From: Gautieria morchelliformis
Taxonomy: Eukaryota; Basidiomycota; Agaricomycetes; Gomphales; Gomphaceae
DNA: 64,000 bases
Reading direction: 5' to 3'
Assembly: GCA_015179125.1 (NCBI GenBank)
Contig: WHVA01000074.1
Span: 236,741 to 300,740 of the forward strand
Every line of letters begins with the position of its first letter. Position 1 is the stretch's first letter. The notes under the pieces were generated by a model. The model worked only from the letters and a program-made list of their open reading frames with translations, was not told the DNA's origin and made no database searches. Shown piece after piece: positions 1-15,883 of the stretch. A program made the position numbers and the translations under genes.

Positions 1-3000
1 ACCTCATTAGGCGGGCAAACATGGATTATAGACAAGGCAATTATCTGATGCACTGTCTCGCTGAGGTAACATGTCTGGCTTCGAATTGGAAACGCACCTT
101 GGAATCACGAACCATCTGACAACCAACCAAGAAGTCATCCAAAGATACCAATGTGATTGTACGCATTGACTAACCTGGCATATGTTATCCGGACTCTGCA
201 TCGGCAAATTGGTTTGAGGTTGGTCGAATTGAGTGCCGACAGATAGAACGCGAGTGAACGCTTTCATGAACACAACCCGCAGGCGAATATCGGGATCATA
301 GCATCGTTCGAGACAGAATCGCTTATAAAACTCGCTATTGTTGTTCAAGAGATAGGCTATTCCCGATATCACAAGTTCATAAGCCTGAGCCTCGTTATTG
401 AGTGTATTTGTACTCTGGGTGATGTCGCGTAAAGAAGTAGACGCTATACAGAAGTACACCGACATACCTTCTTTGACAATCGATCGAAGTCAGACACGCT
501 ATCTGAGGACTCTCTCAAGGGGGCAACTATGTGCATTAAAGCAAGCATATACCGATGATGGTCGCGCGGGATCAGTTGTGTGAAGCCTGAACTCGTAGCT
601 GGCTCCGAGGGCTGGACACGCAAAGTCTCCGCTGAACGGACCAAAAGCTTCAATGCCTCTAACTGCGCATCCGCAGTGGCACGGTGAAATTCAGTTGACC
701 GGGAGCTATCAACGGTCGGGTGCTTAAATGCGACGTGAGCACCTCGTTCGCCTCCTGTAGGTCGAGGAATGGCAACTCACAGGGTGCTTTTCAATCCAGT
801 CGACCAAGATGTCTGCGAGGCAGCTACGAAACTCGTTCTCCTGACGTATGATGATATGATGCCGTTTTACCAAAACAAGATTTATAGTATAACAGTATAG
901 TGCCCTTAGACGCATGGTGCGAGTATCCGGCGGAAGACTACTGATGGCAAGTCCAACTACGACGCAGGTGTGTGTGTCATCGGTAGCTAATATATTGGTA
1001 TTGGTGCGTTCCATTATCATCTTCAGCAACGCCAAACACTTTGAGTAGCAACATCATGAAAATAATATTCATCACGAAGCGTGTAGAAACACACCTGCTC
1101 AAGAAGTAGCAAGGACGATTGGATAGCATTCTCCTGTGGTACAAACCCGCTGATCGCCCTATGTTAGACATAACACGATGAGCGGGTTAAATTGTATCAC
1201 CATGGAAAGAAATGACTTTACTTTTGGAGGTAGGCGAATAAGCCATCTGCCAAGGTGAGACTGAGCTCATTACCAAGGGCATCCCTTGCTGACTGGCGAA
1301 TCGAGATATTGTCAGACCAGAGCAAATGTACAACTTCTCCAATAAACTCGGCGACAACACCAGGCCGTCTTGGTTTGTCCTGAAATTTCGACGGAAGTAG
1401 AGACATGATATAGTCCGGAAAGACGTCCATCTCTTCATCGAGCCAGGTACATGCTGAGCTAGCCAAAAGGAACAGAAGATTTTGCCACTCGTATAACTGG
1501 TCGTTACTCGCATTGCACGGGTCATTGCATTCGTTCTGACTGGACTGATTCACTCGCGACGTCAACTCTAAGAACCGCGATATGCCGTGATGAAAGGTCA
1601 TCACATGCAAAGGTGACGGGCCTGGGGCTGCTGCGATCTTTTGTCGTATTTGTTTCTGCATGGCAAGGCGTCCGCCAATAACCATTCGTGGATCGGCAAA
1701 GCTTTGTAGCACGGCGGCTCGCGTTAACATGTCAACCTCGGAGAAATGAGGCGGGCGAGGGAAGGCAGGATGGCACTCCACGATGCTAAAAAGACGGATA
1801 CATTGCAGAGCAGTGGTTAGAATGTCTGTCTGGGCCGAGGTAACGCAGCACCATAACGACAGCTCCAAGATGGTGGTTGCCTCTATCATGCGTGGAGAAA
1901 AACGCCACGACTCGTCCTGGTTTTGCTTTCCCAAATCATGTGTGAGACCGTGGGTGGCAGATGCTGAAACTGACTCACGATGGAGCCCGATGCAAGCTGC
2001 GTGAGCAGTGTGTGCATGGTTCTGATTCCCATAAGTAAGAGCTCGTTGTCATCAAGCGCGTGTAGAATCAACGACGCTGTATTGAGGACTGCAATAGGGC
2101 TGCAGATAGGGTGTCTCAGTGGCATATATCGTCAAGCTTGAGAATGAAGACTAACACAGTGATCAAGAGGTACTGCAAGGCCTCTTCGTAGCATGGGGAG
2201 CCCAGTGAAACACTCAACGAACTCGTTATCGTTGCACTCAAGGCCATCACCGTCGCAGCGAGTTCACGCGTATCACGGCGCTGCCCCCGTCCCACGTATC
2301 TCACAAGGCTAAGCATAGGATTTAATTCAGAACAGTGGCAAATATTAAGAACGCACAAAGTATGGTCTGCATCCGTTAAATCATATAGCAGGAACCGGGG
2401 TTCGAGGGCAAGAAGTGTTTGAATTTGGACGCGGAGCTGGAGGATTTCATCTATTACGTTGGCCGAGTTATTCCCATTGTCACTCTCTACCACAATGGTT
2501 TGGCATGTGGGATATGGAGAGGAGGCGCGTCTGAGGCCCTTGATGACCTCAGGATGGGTCGTGGTGCACGACTAGCGGCCGGTTACTTAAGTCAGTATAG
2601 GAATAAAAAAGGCAGGAATACATATAACGCAACGGAAAGGATGCTCCTTAACCGAGGGCTAACAATGGGGAACATACTCTCTAGGCTTGGCTGCCAAGGA
2701 TATTGCGGCATCTATAGTAACGTAATGGTTAGGCGATCTTCTGTCAATAAAATAAAACAAATACACACTTCTACGACCACGAGTATCAAGGCTTTGACAA
2801 CAGATAGCTTCACGGCGTGGCTCCTCTCCGGCTCCAAACACATCTTCAACGGTGCAAATAATGCAAGTAATCAATCAAATTAACATTAAGCTAGAGCTAA
2901 CCCATCAGATCACTAACCTGAATCAAGCCTTTTAACACATGTTCTGGATCATATCGGAAGATCGCCGCAATGCAGTATGCATGGAAGTTAACGTCGATGG

Positions 3001-5691
3001 AGTGTTTGGAGGCGTAAAATGGTGGTGGTGGAGTCGGCGGGTGCATGAGAAAACTCTATAAGTATTATATTAGCATCAATGGTAGGACAAGTGTCTCTAG
3101 TAGTAATGTCGCAGAAGCACAAATTCACACCTTGATCTCAAGCGCCATACGTGCACCGATAGTCCTCAACGAGGGCTCTTCCTCGCCAGGAGAAGGAGGC
3201 GGTATAATAAACGCGCACCAGGCCACTGTGTAGCAGGCAAAGAGTGGCTGTTTCGAGGTTCCCATTTTTGAGGTAGCCAAGGCGTTTAAAGACTGCATTA
3301 GCGATGCCAAAAAGTTATTCTGTTCCAAATCAGTAAAACTATCTGCGTTGACTGACTATTCGCAGAAATGAGACTAACCTTGTTTGAAACTTTCGTTGTC
3401 CCTTCCAGAGCGCCGATTGCGAGGTCTAGTCTGTCAGGGCAGATGCAGATGAGGGCCGCGAGGGCAGGATACAAAACAGCCGCTCGTCGATTTCCCTCCA
3501 CAATCAAACATGTAAACCGATGGTACTCGACTGGCATAAGTAGACGACACACCTCTCTGTGGGAATCGTTAAGCATATCAAACACCTGACCAGAAAGACC
3601 CTCCATGTTTCGGGCTATGCGTCCTGCGAGGATATGTACGATTATACATAGCATAAATCCACAACAACGTACTGTGCTCCCCTGCCCCTCCCCAGGATGC
3701 AGCACCTGCACTGATAGATCTGAAAATGCTGGAGGCCATGGGATTCAAAGCTCCAGATGCAATAGATGTAGATGCAGGTTGCGGGACTGAGAGCAACATA
3801 TGTGCTGCCCATAGTTCCCTAAACTCTCCAGGAGAGTTATTTATCCAGTTGATTATCGCATCCCGCAGGGCGAGACTGGCCGCGAGTTGGGCAGCAGTAC
3901 ACATCTCCCGGAAAATGGATAAAAACTCTGTGTGAGCAATGTTAGGCGCATACATTGTGTTTTAGAACAAAACGAGTGCTGAAGCTTGGTAAAGACAAAA
4001 CTGGGAGTGCGGTGAACTCAAACCATTCCCACGGAAGCAGTGAAGGGCTCGATATACTTGTCGATAATAAAATAAACAACACGTCAGGATGGTATATCTC
4101 ACCCTTCAATACCACTACCAGCTTCGTCCGATCCATGACGCACGAGCTAAGCAAATTCAAATCCATTTCACCGGGTACACTGTTGTTACCTATTCCCGTC
4201 GCATTTCGTCCAGTGTATTTCGTTTCCACTAGGCCTATGGCGGTCTGGCTTGTTTCCTTCGAGTCTGATGTGGGCAGACTGCGGAGGGATTGAATAATGG
4301 AGCGCGAGGGATGTACGATAACTCGATCCCCATTAGCCATAGTCTGTAGACCTGTTTTTAAACGATCAAATACGACAGGCCAATTAGACGCGGATAGGTG
4401 ATACACTACACGCCAGGCATATCTGCGTTAATTGAAAACGTTAGTTTTATGCCGAGCGATACCGACCAACAAATGGAAATTAAGGAAGAGCCGACCTAGT
4501 AAGGGAAGCGAGGACATTCGCAAATTGAACCCCATGCCGGGCCACATAGCGGGCATATACGTGCCCAGGCATCGTGTACTGTGACACCAACGCCAACTGA
4601 ACGCCTGCAATCTGCGCAACACCGCGGCTAGGAATAGCACCAATACCGAAATGAACTGAATGAACTGGGTGTGTAATTTGATCCTGACCCGTCTTCCGTT
4701 CTCTGTCCACCTCCTTCTCCGTCCCAGGTTTTCTCTGTAGATCGGCGACATGACCGGCATCCCGACCCGCTCCCTTGCGGTGGATTTGTACAGGAGCAGA
4801 TATGACAGGGTCCCATTCTTCAACATGCCACGCATACACTTCTACGGCTCCTCCTTCGTCACCATTGCTAAGACTATAACGCTGAACCATCCGTATTACG
4901 TTTAGGGCATACTGCACAGTCTTATCATCGAGTGGAGGCGGTTCCATCGATGACGTGGACGTAGAGTCACTCCGAATGGACATGTTCGACCGAAGTATGC
5001 TAGGAGATCGCTCGTGCACACGCAGAGTGGAGTCTGGAGACAGTGGGGAGGCCGGAAGAGAACAGGACAATTTTAACGAAATGCCATCCCCAGTAGATGG
5101 CGGGGGAGAATGCCGACGGGCCCTGAGGGTCTGCACGAGAATTTTAAGGATAAATAACTGTGATTCTAGGACGTCTTCGGGTAATGTACCGTCTGAAAAG
5201 GCGCGCTGAGAAAATAGGAGTACGTGTGAGCGGCGGAAGATTACAAGGATAAGACGTGAGATTCACCTTCTGTAACTTGTCGAAAATTGAGCAGAGACGC
5301 CAAATGATGAAATCTGCAGAAGAGGCTGCGAGACCTAAAACGCCATCAACCCCGATGAGATGGTCGCCCTCGATAACGCTTAAAGGAAGTCCTGAATTGC
5401 ACGGTAGCTGCAGAGAGTAGGTAAGCAGGTTCACCGCATTCAAGACGCAGAACGGACCTTCTCCTCAATTCTCTGAAACAACAGGTAAAGGTGCTTCTCC
5501 TCCAGTATACTGGTGGGGAAACTCTGGGGGGGTGGTGGCACAGGTTTCTCGGGTACACTCCCAGAGCTGGCGGCAGCATTACCTTCGACGGCCGGCGTGT
5601 CTACGCTCCGCCCGCGGTGTGCATCATGATGCGCTGTGGACTTGGCGTGGCCTGCGGTGGAGGGACGACGACCCGGGAAGAGTCGCGGCAT
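1..5691 (-). CDS. Neurofibromin/IRA-type Ras GTPase-activating protein, N-terminal part (partial)
   Basis: Large multi-exon gene, cut by the left window edge. The start is taken at 5691 (protein begins MPRLFPGRRPS). Checked junctions are exon 1 5691-5458, exon 2 5407-5267 and exon 3 from 5205, all phase 0. Further coding blocks lie near 5205-4480, 4406-3942, 3955-3578, 3711-3298, 3325-3125, 3050-2925, 2870-2710, 2493-2116, 1934-1218 and 465-100. Family-like signatures are 'LPCNSGLPLSVIEGD' near the N-terminus, 'SIRQSARDALGNELS' near 1260 and 'DPDIRLRVVFMKAFTRVL' near 270. In this family the last of these lies just ahead of the catalytic RasGAP domain, so that domain should lie outside the window. 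The family stimulates GTP hydrolysis by Ras and so damps cAMP/Ras signalling. Much of this part is helical-repeat-like. Family call from memory of conserved blocks; some internal exon edges are uncertain. Confidence 0.72.
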
Positions 5692-6651
5692 GGACGCTGA
5701 GCAGAATGAACGATGCCAAAAAATCAACAGGAAGATAAATCAACGGTCGAATTTTCGGTCAGGATGACAGCGGCATAGGCAGCAGCGTTACTGCGTTGCT
5801 GTACAGACCGAGCCTAGTATTGCTGACAAGTGTCCTACTTAGTAAGAAATATGGATAAATTTCTGTTTCAGAGCAAGCCTGATATCTTGCAAGGCCAGGG
5901 CAAAGGATAGGCGCTCGTCTGTGACCTGCCCTGATATGCCCTATAGGGATAATCGTATCGGTGTTGCCATGTTACTAGCCACGTTTGGTTCGGTTAGGCT
6001 ACGGTACCCCGCGCGTCGATCCCGGCGCAACGGGTGGACAGATGCACGTGGCTAGCGGATGTGTTCTACTACCCGTACGGGGACACATTGTATGTTGCCT
6101 CCTGGGCTTTCCAACGTCCACCAGGAAAACATGTCGGGTCGCTGCCAAGTTTGGACGGTGCCGGATCCGAGTCCGAACCCACCGGATCGCCTTCAACAAG
6201 CCACCGTTGTGCGCCGACATTGCTGAGGACAAATGACTAGATGCTTGGAGGACAACCTGACCGGTGACCGGTGACCTGCGGGGAACGCTACACTTGGCGA
6301 GTTGTCCGATCTGCCGCAGCTTTACGATACAAATGAGCCCCACGCCGAAATCACCCTTCGAAATTCTGTGAAAAATCACCCAATTTGGCCAAAAAACGGA
6401 CCGCGCATGCCGTACTGATGTTTAGTTGGTACCGGGAGCTCCGAATTGGTTCGATCCCACGACGCGCCGTCCGACGTAGTACTTTGTGGCAGCATCCCAT
6501 CGGATTAGCTACATGCGAAAACAAGAAGGGCTTGGTGCTACTACACTACATTGGTCATTTCCAGACATCAGTTAGTCGGCGTATTTCATTGGGACCTGCC
6601 CATTTACGGAAGGTACATGTGCTTTATCAATGTAAGCATCGAGTTTGTATC
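5692..6651. other. Intergenic, no supportable gene
   Basis: Separates the start of the RasGAP gene from the 3' end of the F-box gene. Short overlapping open frames exist on both strands (around 5985-6380), but none has a recognisable domain, and they overlap each other in a GC-rich stretch. I see no RNA gene. The 5692-5900 part is the likely promoter/5' UTR of the RasGAP gene. Confidence 0.5.
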
Positions 6652-8310
6652 CTAAAAACTTAGCACCTGCAGGGACTTCGTCATGCCTCTATCATGGCTG
6701 TCCATCTACGAATGGCAGTTAATGCCAACCACACAAAGCGGTAAAGGGAAAAGACGTACCTCAATGCATACGATATCATCGCTCAACATAACGTTGTCTC
6801 CACCAAACGCCTGCGATGGTATCATTTCTCGGTAAGGCAGAGAGGATACGATGCTGAATCCCCGCCCATGGGAATATTCTATTGAAATACGAGAGGACTG
6901 CGAGACCACCCCAGGATCCCCTGCCGTCCAAAGATAGCTGTTAAAGTCGAGCACAATGTTGTATTGGGGAATCAATGCGCGAAAGCCGTGGATGTTCCGC
7001 CGCCACTGTGACGGAAGAACGCCTTTGAAAATGCGAGTAGTATCTGGCCCCCATATCTCCCACGGCACTTCATCACCTAGATGCACGTACTTGCGGAGCT
7101 GATCCACGAGCAAGAACATGTCTAATGGTCTACCCATCGGGCGTGTGGATTTAAACCGAAATGCTAGCAGGTGGGGTGTTGGAGGGAATGTGAATGGAAG
7201 CGTGTCTGATCGTCCCTGCGATTCAGCCATGGGGGAGAACGATGCTGGGCTGTAGCAATACTCCGATTGCCAATCGTGTGCGCGGTCGGGAAAGGGCAGC
7301 TTAAATTTGATGCGGGGGGGTGCCCATGGATCGTGCAGCTGATAAAGCTCCAAAGCGGGTGGACTTCGAAACGACGACCTTTGCGAAACGAGAAGCTCTG
7401 TCTCGGAGAGCAGAGTTCCACACCAATCTCCCAGGACTGGATTTAATTGCTAGCGGCATGTCAGAAGAGCATGCTCGGGGGCTTACAATGGCATGTACGC
7501 ACAAATATATGGGCGCCCGTAGTCCAGTCGTGAATGGAAACACTACCCGAATTACCAGGGCCTCTACGTTGAGAGAAAAGAATCATGCGTCCGAGGATCT
7601 GAATTTCCGTGGGATCTGTATCGTTATCCTCCCAAGCTTCGTACGCAACTGATATCTCTATGACAGGTTCAATGACTCTGGGATGTGTCAATCCACTGGA
7701 AAGACTGCAGATGTGCATGATCCAGACTTTGCTGTATTCCGCATCAGCGATTACGAATCAAGTGGAGATATCAACAAACACACTGTATAACCTGAGGTAC
7801 TTCCAGAAGAATCAATAAATCTTGGCCGGGGTCTATAGCAAAATCGTAGAACAGTTTCTCCAAGGCCATCTGTCTTGGTCCAGCCTTTGCAATGTCATAT
7901 GACCCAAGTTGGCATATGTCAATAGTATTGAAAGCACGGCGGTGGCGCAACGATGGCACTGGAATCGAGCCAGGGGGTTTCCTGTAGGTCCCTGCGAAGA
8001 GACCGCCGCTTAGCTCCCAAAATATGTACCTCTGCTTCAAAGGTATCTTGGGTGCAGATTGCCATTGAAGGTCTGACCACGAAGCTTCGCGTTCCCGCAA
8101 GCGAAACAATCGCTCTGCAGTCGTGTGTCTTCCCTGTGCAGAATCTATAAGGCCGCACAAGCCCAGTTCAAGGATGTATTCTAGGCTCGGGGATGTGTCG
8201 ATGATGTCACGAAATTGATGAGAGACTCCGGAGCAGATAACCAAGTCTTTGAAAGGTAGATAGCTTAGAATCTCAACGATAAGCTCGACCGGAAGGTACG
8301 AACGGCCCAT
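6652..8310 (-). CDS. F-box protein
   Basis: Starts at 8310 with an N-terminal F-box: 'LPVELIVEILSYLPFKDLV' at residues 6-24, followed by the usual 'CSGVSHQFRDII'. The rest is the variable substrate-recognition part common in agaricomycete F-box families, ending in a short LQVLSF tail. Introns inferred: one near 7790-7730 (GTGTGT...ACAG), one near 7500-7435, and a last one of about 47 nt after 'DIVCIE' (GTACGT at 6752), giving a stop at 6654-6652. F-box proteins dock substrates on SCF ubiquitin ligases through Skp1. No leucine-rich or WD repeat is obvious, so the target is unknown. A CACGTG palindrome lies 32 bp upstream of the start (8342-8347). Confidence 0.75.
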
Positions 8311-9175
8311 GGTTCAGAGCAACTCTGGATCGAGGGTTGGTCACGTGACTTTGGTGGGTTGAAGCAAACCCTGGTTTAATATTCGACGGTTGAACTGCTC
8401 CCTATGCACTATGCTCTCGTCAGTCCAACGACTGGGTTTGAGTATGTGCACGAACCAAACAGCCACTATAAACCAGCCCCATTATTATAGAAGATGTTTT
8501 CTCTCAGACTTGCTCTCGGCCACAGTACTTCCATGCATCCTTGAGACTTGACAGCTGAGCAGGCCGCGAGGGCCCGAATGAGGAGCCAGAGCTGTCACTG
8601 TCGACGTGTGAGTCGTCCTAGACTCGAGAATCACCTCGCTATCTAGTAGCAACGAGGAAGAGCGGAAGCTTGCTTGACGTCATTATCAATGACAGTGGGT
8701 GCATGTCCATTTATGTACGTCGTCAATCTCGCCACTGCTGAACAACTCCTGCGACGTTGACATTGTACTGGGTTAATTTGACTACTCAACAAGGATGTAG
8801 CACGGATCCTCTGATACATATATTGACTAGACTGTCGCGCGCGCGGTAGAGGACACAGCGATCCGACAATTTCACGGCATATGTCCTAGCACTTTAAGTG
8901 TGGCCCGTCATCGTTGCTACAGCTGTGTGACGAGACTGACTAGTTGAGCGCACCTGTAATACGTGGCGTGTGGTAGGTCTACAGTGCCTGAGAGACACGA
9001 TGGTCTCTCGGCCAACTCCCGGCTTGCGCCGAGCGTCGCAACCTCCGTGGTGACGCTAACCGTACTTTACTTACTCCGAACTCGGACTCGGACGTGCTCG
9101 GCGTCATACGTAGAACGCATAAAGGCAGAAATTCTACCAGGTTACTAACTATCTCGAACACCTCTCCTCTTCACA
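8311..9175. promoter_or_regulatory. Shared upstream region of F-box gene and PGI
   Basis: Divergent intergenic region of about 865 bp between the F-box start (minus) and the isomerase start (plus). It holds a CACGTG E-box-like palindrome at 8342-8347, close to the F-box start, and a TATAAA-like string near 8467. Small open frames at 8963-9161 have no recognisable content. The 5' UTR of PGI probably lies in the last 100-150 bp. Confidence 0.35.
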
Positions 9176-11229
<2,054 letters not shown>

Positions 11230-11488
11230 ACTGTACTATACGAGTGCGACAATTGTGATAGCTTTTCGTACGCATTTAGTAGACGTTAAATATAAAAGAA
11301 TACGAATTTCCTTGTACTTGAAGCAGTCCCTGACTAATTATAGTTAAAGAGACGTTCAACTTTCTATAAAAACGCATTCATTTAGGTGGAGAAACTGGTC
11401 ACGAGTAGTAATTAAGGTTTACTTACATACGCGTTGTGTACGCGTCGTTGCTTTGGTTTGCAGTCACGTGAGTGCTTATACTAACAAC

Positions 11489-13194
11489 ATGTCCTCCAGC
11501 CCAAGTTCTGCTAAGTGCGTTGTATGCGAGTATAGCACCTCTGAGCTAAATATTTTTCACAGCCCGTCTTTATTAAAGACCCCGTCCAGAAAACGAACTC
11601 ATGAACCTGAGGACGAGTTATATGCAAATGAAGCGAAACGCCGACGATCTTCATTTCCTTATGGACTTCTGCATCACACCGATTTCATGCCAGCCACCCA
11701 GGCTTCACCAGTTTATAAAGATATTGCGCGTCCTCTACCACTGATGCTCCTGACATGCACTAATACACCGTATAGCGTGATCGCTTCATCCCCACCCTGA
11801 CTACCACTGAACCTTTTTATCCAATTAATAGGACGAGCCCTCGATCGTCCCGTCTAGGAAGAGCGTTAGGATATGCCAAGCGTAGACTCCTCTCATTTAA
11901 CGACGACACGCCTACCAAACGCCAGCTCCCAGATCCTACATTTCCGTTGCGCACCCATCTCTCCCAAAGCTTAGCTCTAGAAAAAATTGTTCCCAGCCAT
12001 ACATATTCAGCAGCTAAGCATGGTCAGGTGAAACCAGACAGGGTACTCGATTCCGGGCCCATGGATGACTTTCCTCCACATCCATGTGCGTGGTCCTCCG
12101 TGGATATGATCGCAGCTGTCATTCGTGGCCGCGTGTTCACACACAGTATGGACACGAACTCGGTGTCGAGAATCTTGGATTATGGCGTTGCTCAATGCGT
12201 CAAGTGGACATCTGGCAGCGAGCTCGCGGTCGGTCATAATTGGGGCGGAACAGTACTAGTTGATGCTAGAACGACCAAGACTCAAAGATATTTTATGCCG
12301 GTGATCTCATTTCCTGAGATATGCGCACACACAAACGTGAGTCGCGTTAACGCGCTAGCTTGGAGCAGAGAGCGAGGTCTGCTTGGAATAGGCCGAGCCA
12401 ACGGAGCAGTAGCCTATTACGATCCGAGAGTAGAGAGGCCAGTCAAGAACGAACCCGGAGAAGTCGTACATTCTGTCCTGGGTATCTCCTGGAGCCCAGA
12501 TGGATTGTACCTCGCGAGTGGACACAGGAGCGGGGTCGTAAGGTGCACGGATTGGCGAGCAAATAAAGCATTCGACCTGAAAGCTGCGCAAAGAAAAACT
12601 GCTCACAGGAAGGCTGTGAAGGTGCGAATATCAATCACGGTGCCATCATAAACCCCGCACTGACACGAACAATTTTAGAGTCTTACGTGGGCGCCTTGGA
12701 ACCCACACCTTCTTGCGACTGGTGGTAGCACATCCGACCACACAATACGAATCTGGTCGATTTCCAATTTTGATACGACATCGTCTGGTCCCGTTCACAC
12801 ATTGTCGCTGTCGTCCGATATTTCCTCCCTGCATTTCTCACCCCACACCACTGAACTTCTCAGCACGCATGGCGAAGCGGTTCCAAACTTATTACGTTCT
12901 CACTCGACACCACGCCTTCGGAGACGCTCAATAAATATGAATATGAACAGTGTCAGAGAACCTTCGGCTGCACCATCGCGGCACGCGCTTCTGGTACATT
13001 CGTATCCGTCGCTGCAGCGCGTTCATTCGGTTCTGGATGCGCACGCAGAACCGATCATCGATAGTGTTCTTGCACCGGATGGTACCCGCGTTATGACATT
13101 TGGAGAGGACGAAACACTGCGGGTGTGGACGGTATGGGGTGCGAGGAAGCATGAAAAATCAAGTAGTTTGATGAATCAATACGGGATTAGATGA
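11489..13194 (+). CDS. Cdc20/Fizzy-family APC/C activator (WD40), possibly meiotic Ama1/Mfr1 type
   Basis: Three exons in phase: 11489-11769, 11832-12621 and 12679-13194 (528 residues). The N-terminal 200 residues are Ser/Arg-rich and disordered. The C-terminal part is a WD40 propeller that opens with the family phrase 'RVLDSGPMDDF' and contains 'WAPWNPHLLATGG' and 'DHTIRIWS'. The protein ends 'GIR': a C-terminal Ile-Arg tail is how Cdc20/Cdh1/Ama1 activators dock on the anaphase-promoting complex. A canonical C-box (DRFIP-like) is not clear; 'HTDFMPATQ' is a weak candidate. The divergent WD region suggests a meiosis-specific activator rather than Cdc20 or Cdh1, but that is inference. A longer in-frame start at 11453 is possible. 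A CACGTG lies at 11465-11470. Confidence 0.85.
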
Positions 13195-13637
13195 CAGAAT
13201 GATTAGATGACAGAATTCGGATTTCTTGCAGTTGATGAGTTATATTTTCAGCTTGCTATCGTTATGCTTTGCCTGGACTGCTTGTGTATGATCGTATCAT
13301 TCGAGAAATAAATGGAGTCAGATCGACCTCAACTTCTTCGTTTTGGATGTTTCATGATGTGCTCATGCAAAACTGCAGTTCAGCTGTCTGCGCAACATCA
13401 TTCGTAGGAGCTAATATTAGCCCCTTATGGGTTACACTTCAAATGATCCAGCGCAACACGGCCAAAAAACGAGTGTTTATAGCCACATACGCTCAACCAA
13501 CAAGTGATCCCTTCCAGTATGGGATATCAACCTCTCTCATCACATTATCATCCTTGTTAACGACACCACAGCTTTCAAGGTTGAGCAACTCAAAGCCGTG
13601 TCCACAGGCTCTCTTGCGCTACTGGGGCGCATGTTTG
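13195..13637. other. Convergent intergenic region
   Basis: Lies between the stop of the APC/C activator (plus) and the stop of the low-complexity gene (minus). An open frame of 138 codons at 13269-13685 (plus) has no recognisable domain and runs into the neighbour's coding region, so I treat it as 3' UTR sequence. Confidence 0.4.
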
Positions 13638-15883
13638 TCATTTAGTCTCATAAACTTTTGGGTCACTCGTATCCTTTACCTCTGAAATAGCTTCCCGCGT
13701 AGCGGGATACGTTCGTTGGATTCCAGCAAGCGAGAACGCCACGTTGGGAGATGGGGAGGAAGGAGGAGATGTAGGAGGCGAAGACTCTGGCCCATCTAGC
13801 GTTGGTCCCTTCGATTTTTCCTCGGCTCGATGGACCACATCCAAGTCTCGAGTGTTGCTGCCAGCGTGTCCTGTGTCCCGTAGATGAATAAGTTCCTCTG
13901 ATTCTGCTCGTCCAACTTTCCGCAATTTGAGGATGGTGGGTCTTTGATACCCGCTGGCTGACACGCCTGCGGGTGGTGGCTTGTACAATTGTCTCTTTGT
14001 AGACGTGATGCTGGCCTTATGTGAAGGCATCATAATGGGTAACGTGAATTTACGTGTCTTAATGATTCCAGAAACAGATTTCTTGTGTTTCTTGCGAGGG
14101 GGAAATGTCGACCATTCCTCGTCTGAATCTTTGAGCGAAGCGTACACCGTGACGGTACGTGCTTGCTTCGGAGGCACTAGAGAGCGAGCTATGGGCCGAA
14201 TGGCTTGAGTATGGGGACGGTCTGGAGAGGGAAGCAGAAATGAAGAAACAGATGAATTCGGTGAAGCAGTTGTGTCGTTTGTAACATGACGATGAACCTG
14301 GGAATAACGATTCGACCCAGGTGTCGTTGGGGTGAAGTTGGGAGTCTGATATACACGCCCTTCAAACGTACATGGGGTGATATCACGCCTGGCGATGTCA
14401 TCAGCAGTAGGCTGGTAATCCTGAATATTTGCAGCTGGACTGATATGATGTGGTTGCGGATATATATCGTATCCGGAGAAGAGAGCGTTGTGTTTGGATT
14501 GCAGCGGATGCCTCGGTACTGAAAGAGATGTATCAACCGGGGCAAGCGGATAAGCCACAGAATGAATGTCTGTGTCGAGCACGTTTTTAGTGTGAGGACG
14601 ATAATGACGCCGCGAGGTTGGGGTACGAAGTTGATCTGTGAAATTCCTGGCTGCATATATGAGGTGTGCGGTATGAGAATTTCAGAAATAGGCATGGGTT
14701 CTATTTTAACGTTGAAAGAGACAAACGATGAATCTCACGTGAATTCATTTCGATCATTGATCGACGAAGACTCGTCCTCGTGGAGTCCGGGTCAGGAGCC
14801 TGAAGTGATTCGTCGTAAGGATCGCCAACGGTATCTGAGCACGAGGCCGCAATAACTTGGGAGAGTGGAACCGGAGGTGTATTATTTAGTACGGGATGAT
14901 CCAGATGATCAGTATCGGTATCAGTATCAGTCACGAGGCATATATCATGTGCAGAGGGGATTGGGCGAGCGTTAGAAGAGTTCTGGTAGCTCAGACGAGA
15001 GAGGGTAATTTTATTGGGAGTAGAGCTTGAGCCCAGAATCTTTGTTTGCAGGGGGCGTTGTGATGAAGCACGAGAGGGAGAGCTCGCTTCGATACCTAAA
15101 CTAGATACATCCACGGAGAGTTTAGGTTCATTGGCAGATCCTGGAGAGACCATAGGAAATTTTGAGGAGCATGTGATAGGTTCATTGGGGCTAGCAGATA
15201 TGATACGAAAGCCTTTTGCATCGGTATCGAATAGCCGTGCTTCAGCCTTGCCGACCCCTCCATAGTTCACATTAGAACCCGCCGTCTTCCCAATGATTTT
15301 GCTTCCCGGAGTAGTACAGCGCTTTGGTGACTGCCTGCCTTGCGCGGCCTGCTTTGAAAATGCCTCGGCGATGGTTCTCTGTTTGACTTTCGCCCCTTTC
15401 TTTGATTGGGATACACCTGTCCCCGCCTTCCTCTCAAGATTGGTAGGTGGAGGGCGAGATACAGCGTTCAGCTTAGCAATTGCCCAAGGGTTAGGTTTGT
15501 AGTGTGCTGCATCCTCGCGGGACGAAAGGTCCATCGTCCTAAGCAAGTCAGAGTCAGAGCCTTTCTTCGTGTTAGCGTGATCCTCATCCTCATCCTCATA
15601 CTCGTCTGAGTCGTGGGCACATTCTCTGAGATTAAATACCCAGCTGTCAGCAGTGGAAAGCAGTCCCGGCATACTGGTAGCTGAACGTCACTGGAACAGG
15701 ATGGTGACGGAGTTTGAAATGCTTGATGTATTTGTGTCTCCAAGTTCTGTTCAATGAGCACCCGGGTTCGATTTCAAGAGAAACCGTGCTTTTATGGCCA
15801 ATACTTGGTAGAGCCTCTTGCCCTTCAAGATGGGACAATATGGAGTCCTGTGCTCTCATGCCCTGCTCAATTTCCACTGGCAT
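13638..15883 (-). CDS. Unrecognised low-complexity (Ser/Pro/acidic) nuclear-type protein
   Basis: I do not recognise the family. Likely exons: 15883 to about 15682, joined at GTATGC...CTCAG (a 50-nt intron with a TGCTGAC branch site) to an exon from about 15632 to 14710, then an unresolved intron near 14710-14600 and a last exon to 13638. Visible features are an acidic run (DEYEDEDED), a conserved-looking 'YKPNPWAIAKLNAVSR', a degenerate PCNA-box-like 'QRTIAEAF', basic patches such as 'PPRKKHKKS' that look like nuclear localisation signals, and many SP/TP dipeptides. It is divergent from trm44 with under 100 bp between the starts, so they may share a promoter. The first exon and the 14.6 kb junction are uncertain. 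A DNA-repair role is only a guess. Confidence 0.55.

Noticed and set aside
6435-6470. tRNA-like B-box (GGTTCGATCCC) near 6448, and another near 19790
   Set aside because: The flanking bases do not form a 5-bp T-stem, and no A-box, anticodon arm or acceptor stem could be built around either.
13981-14522. Plus-strand frames opposite the low-complexity minus gene
   Set aside because: Shorter, no domains, and opposite a continuous 314-codon frame with clear compositional structure.
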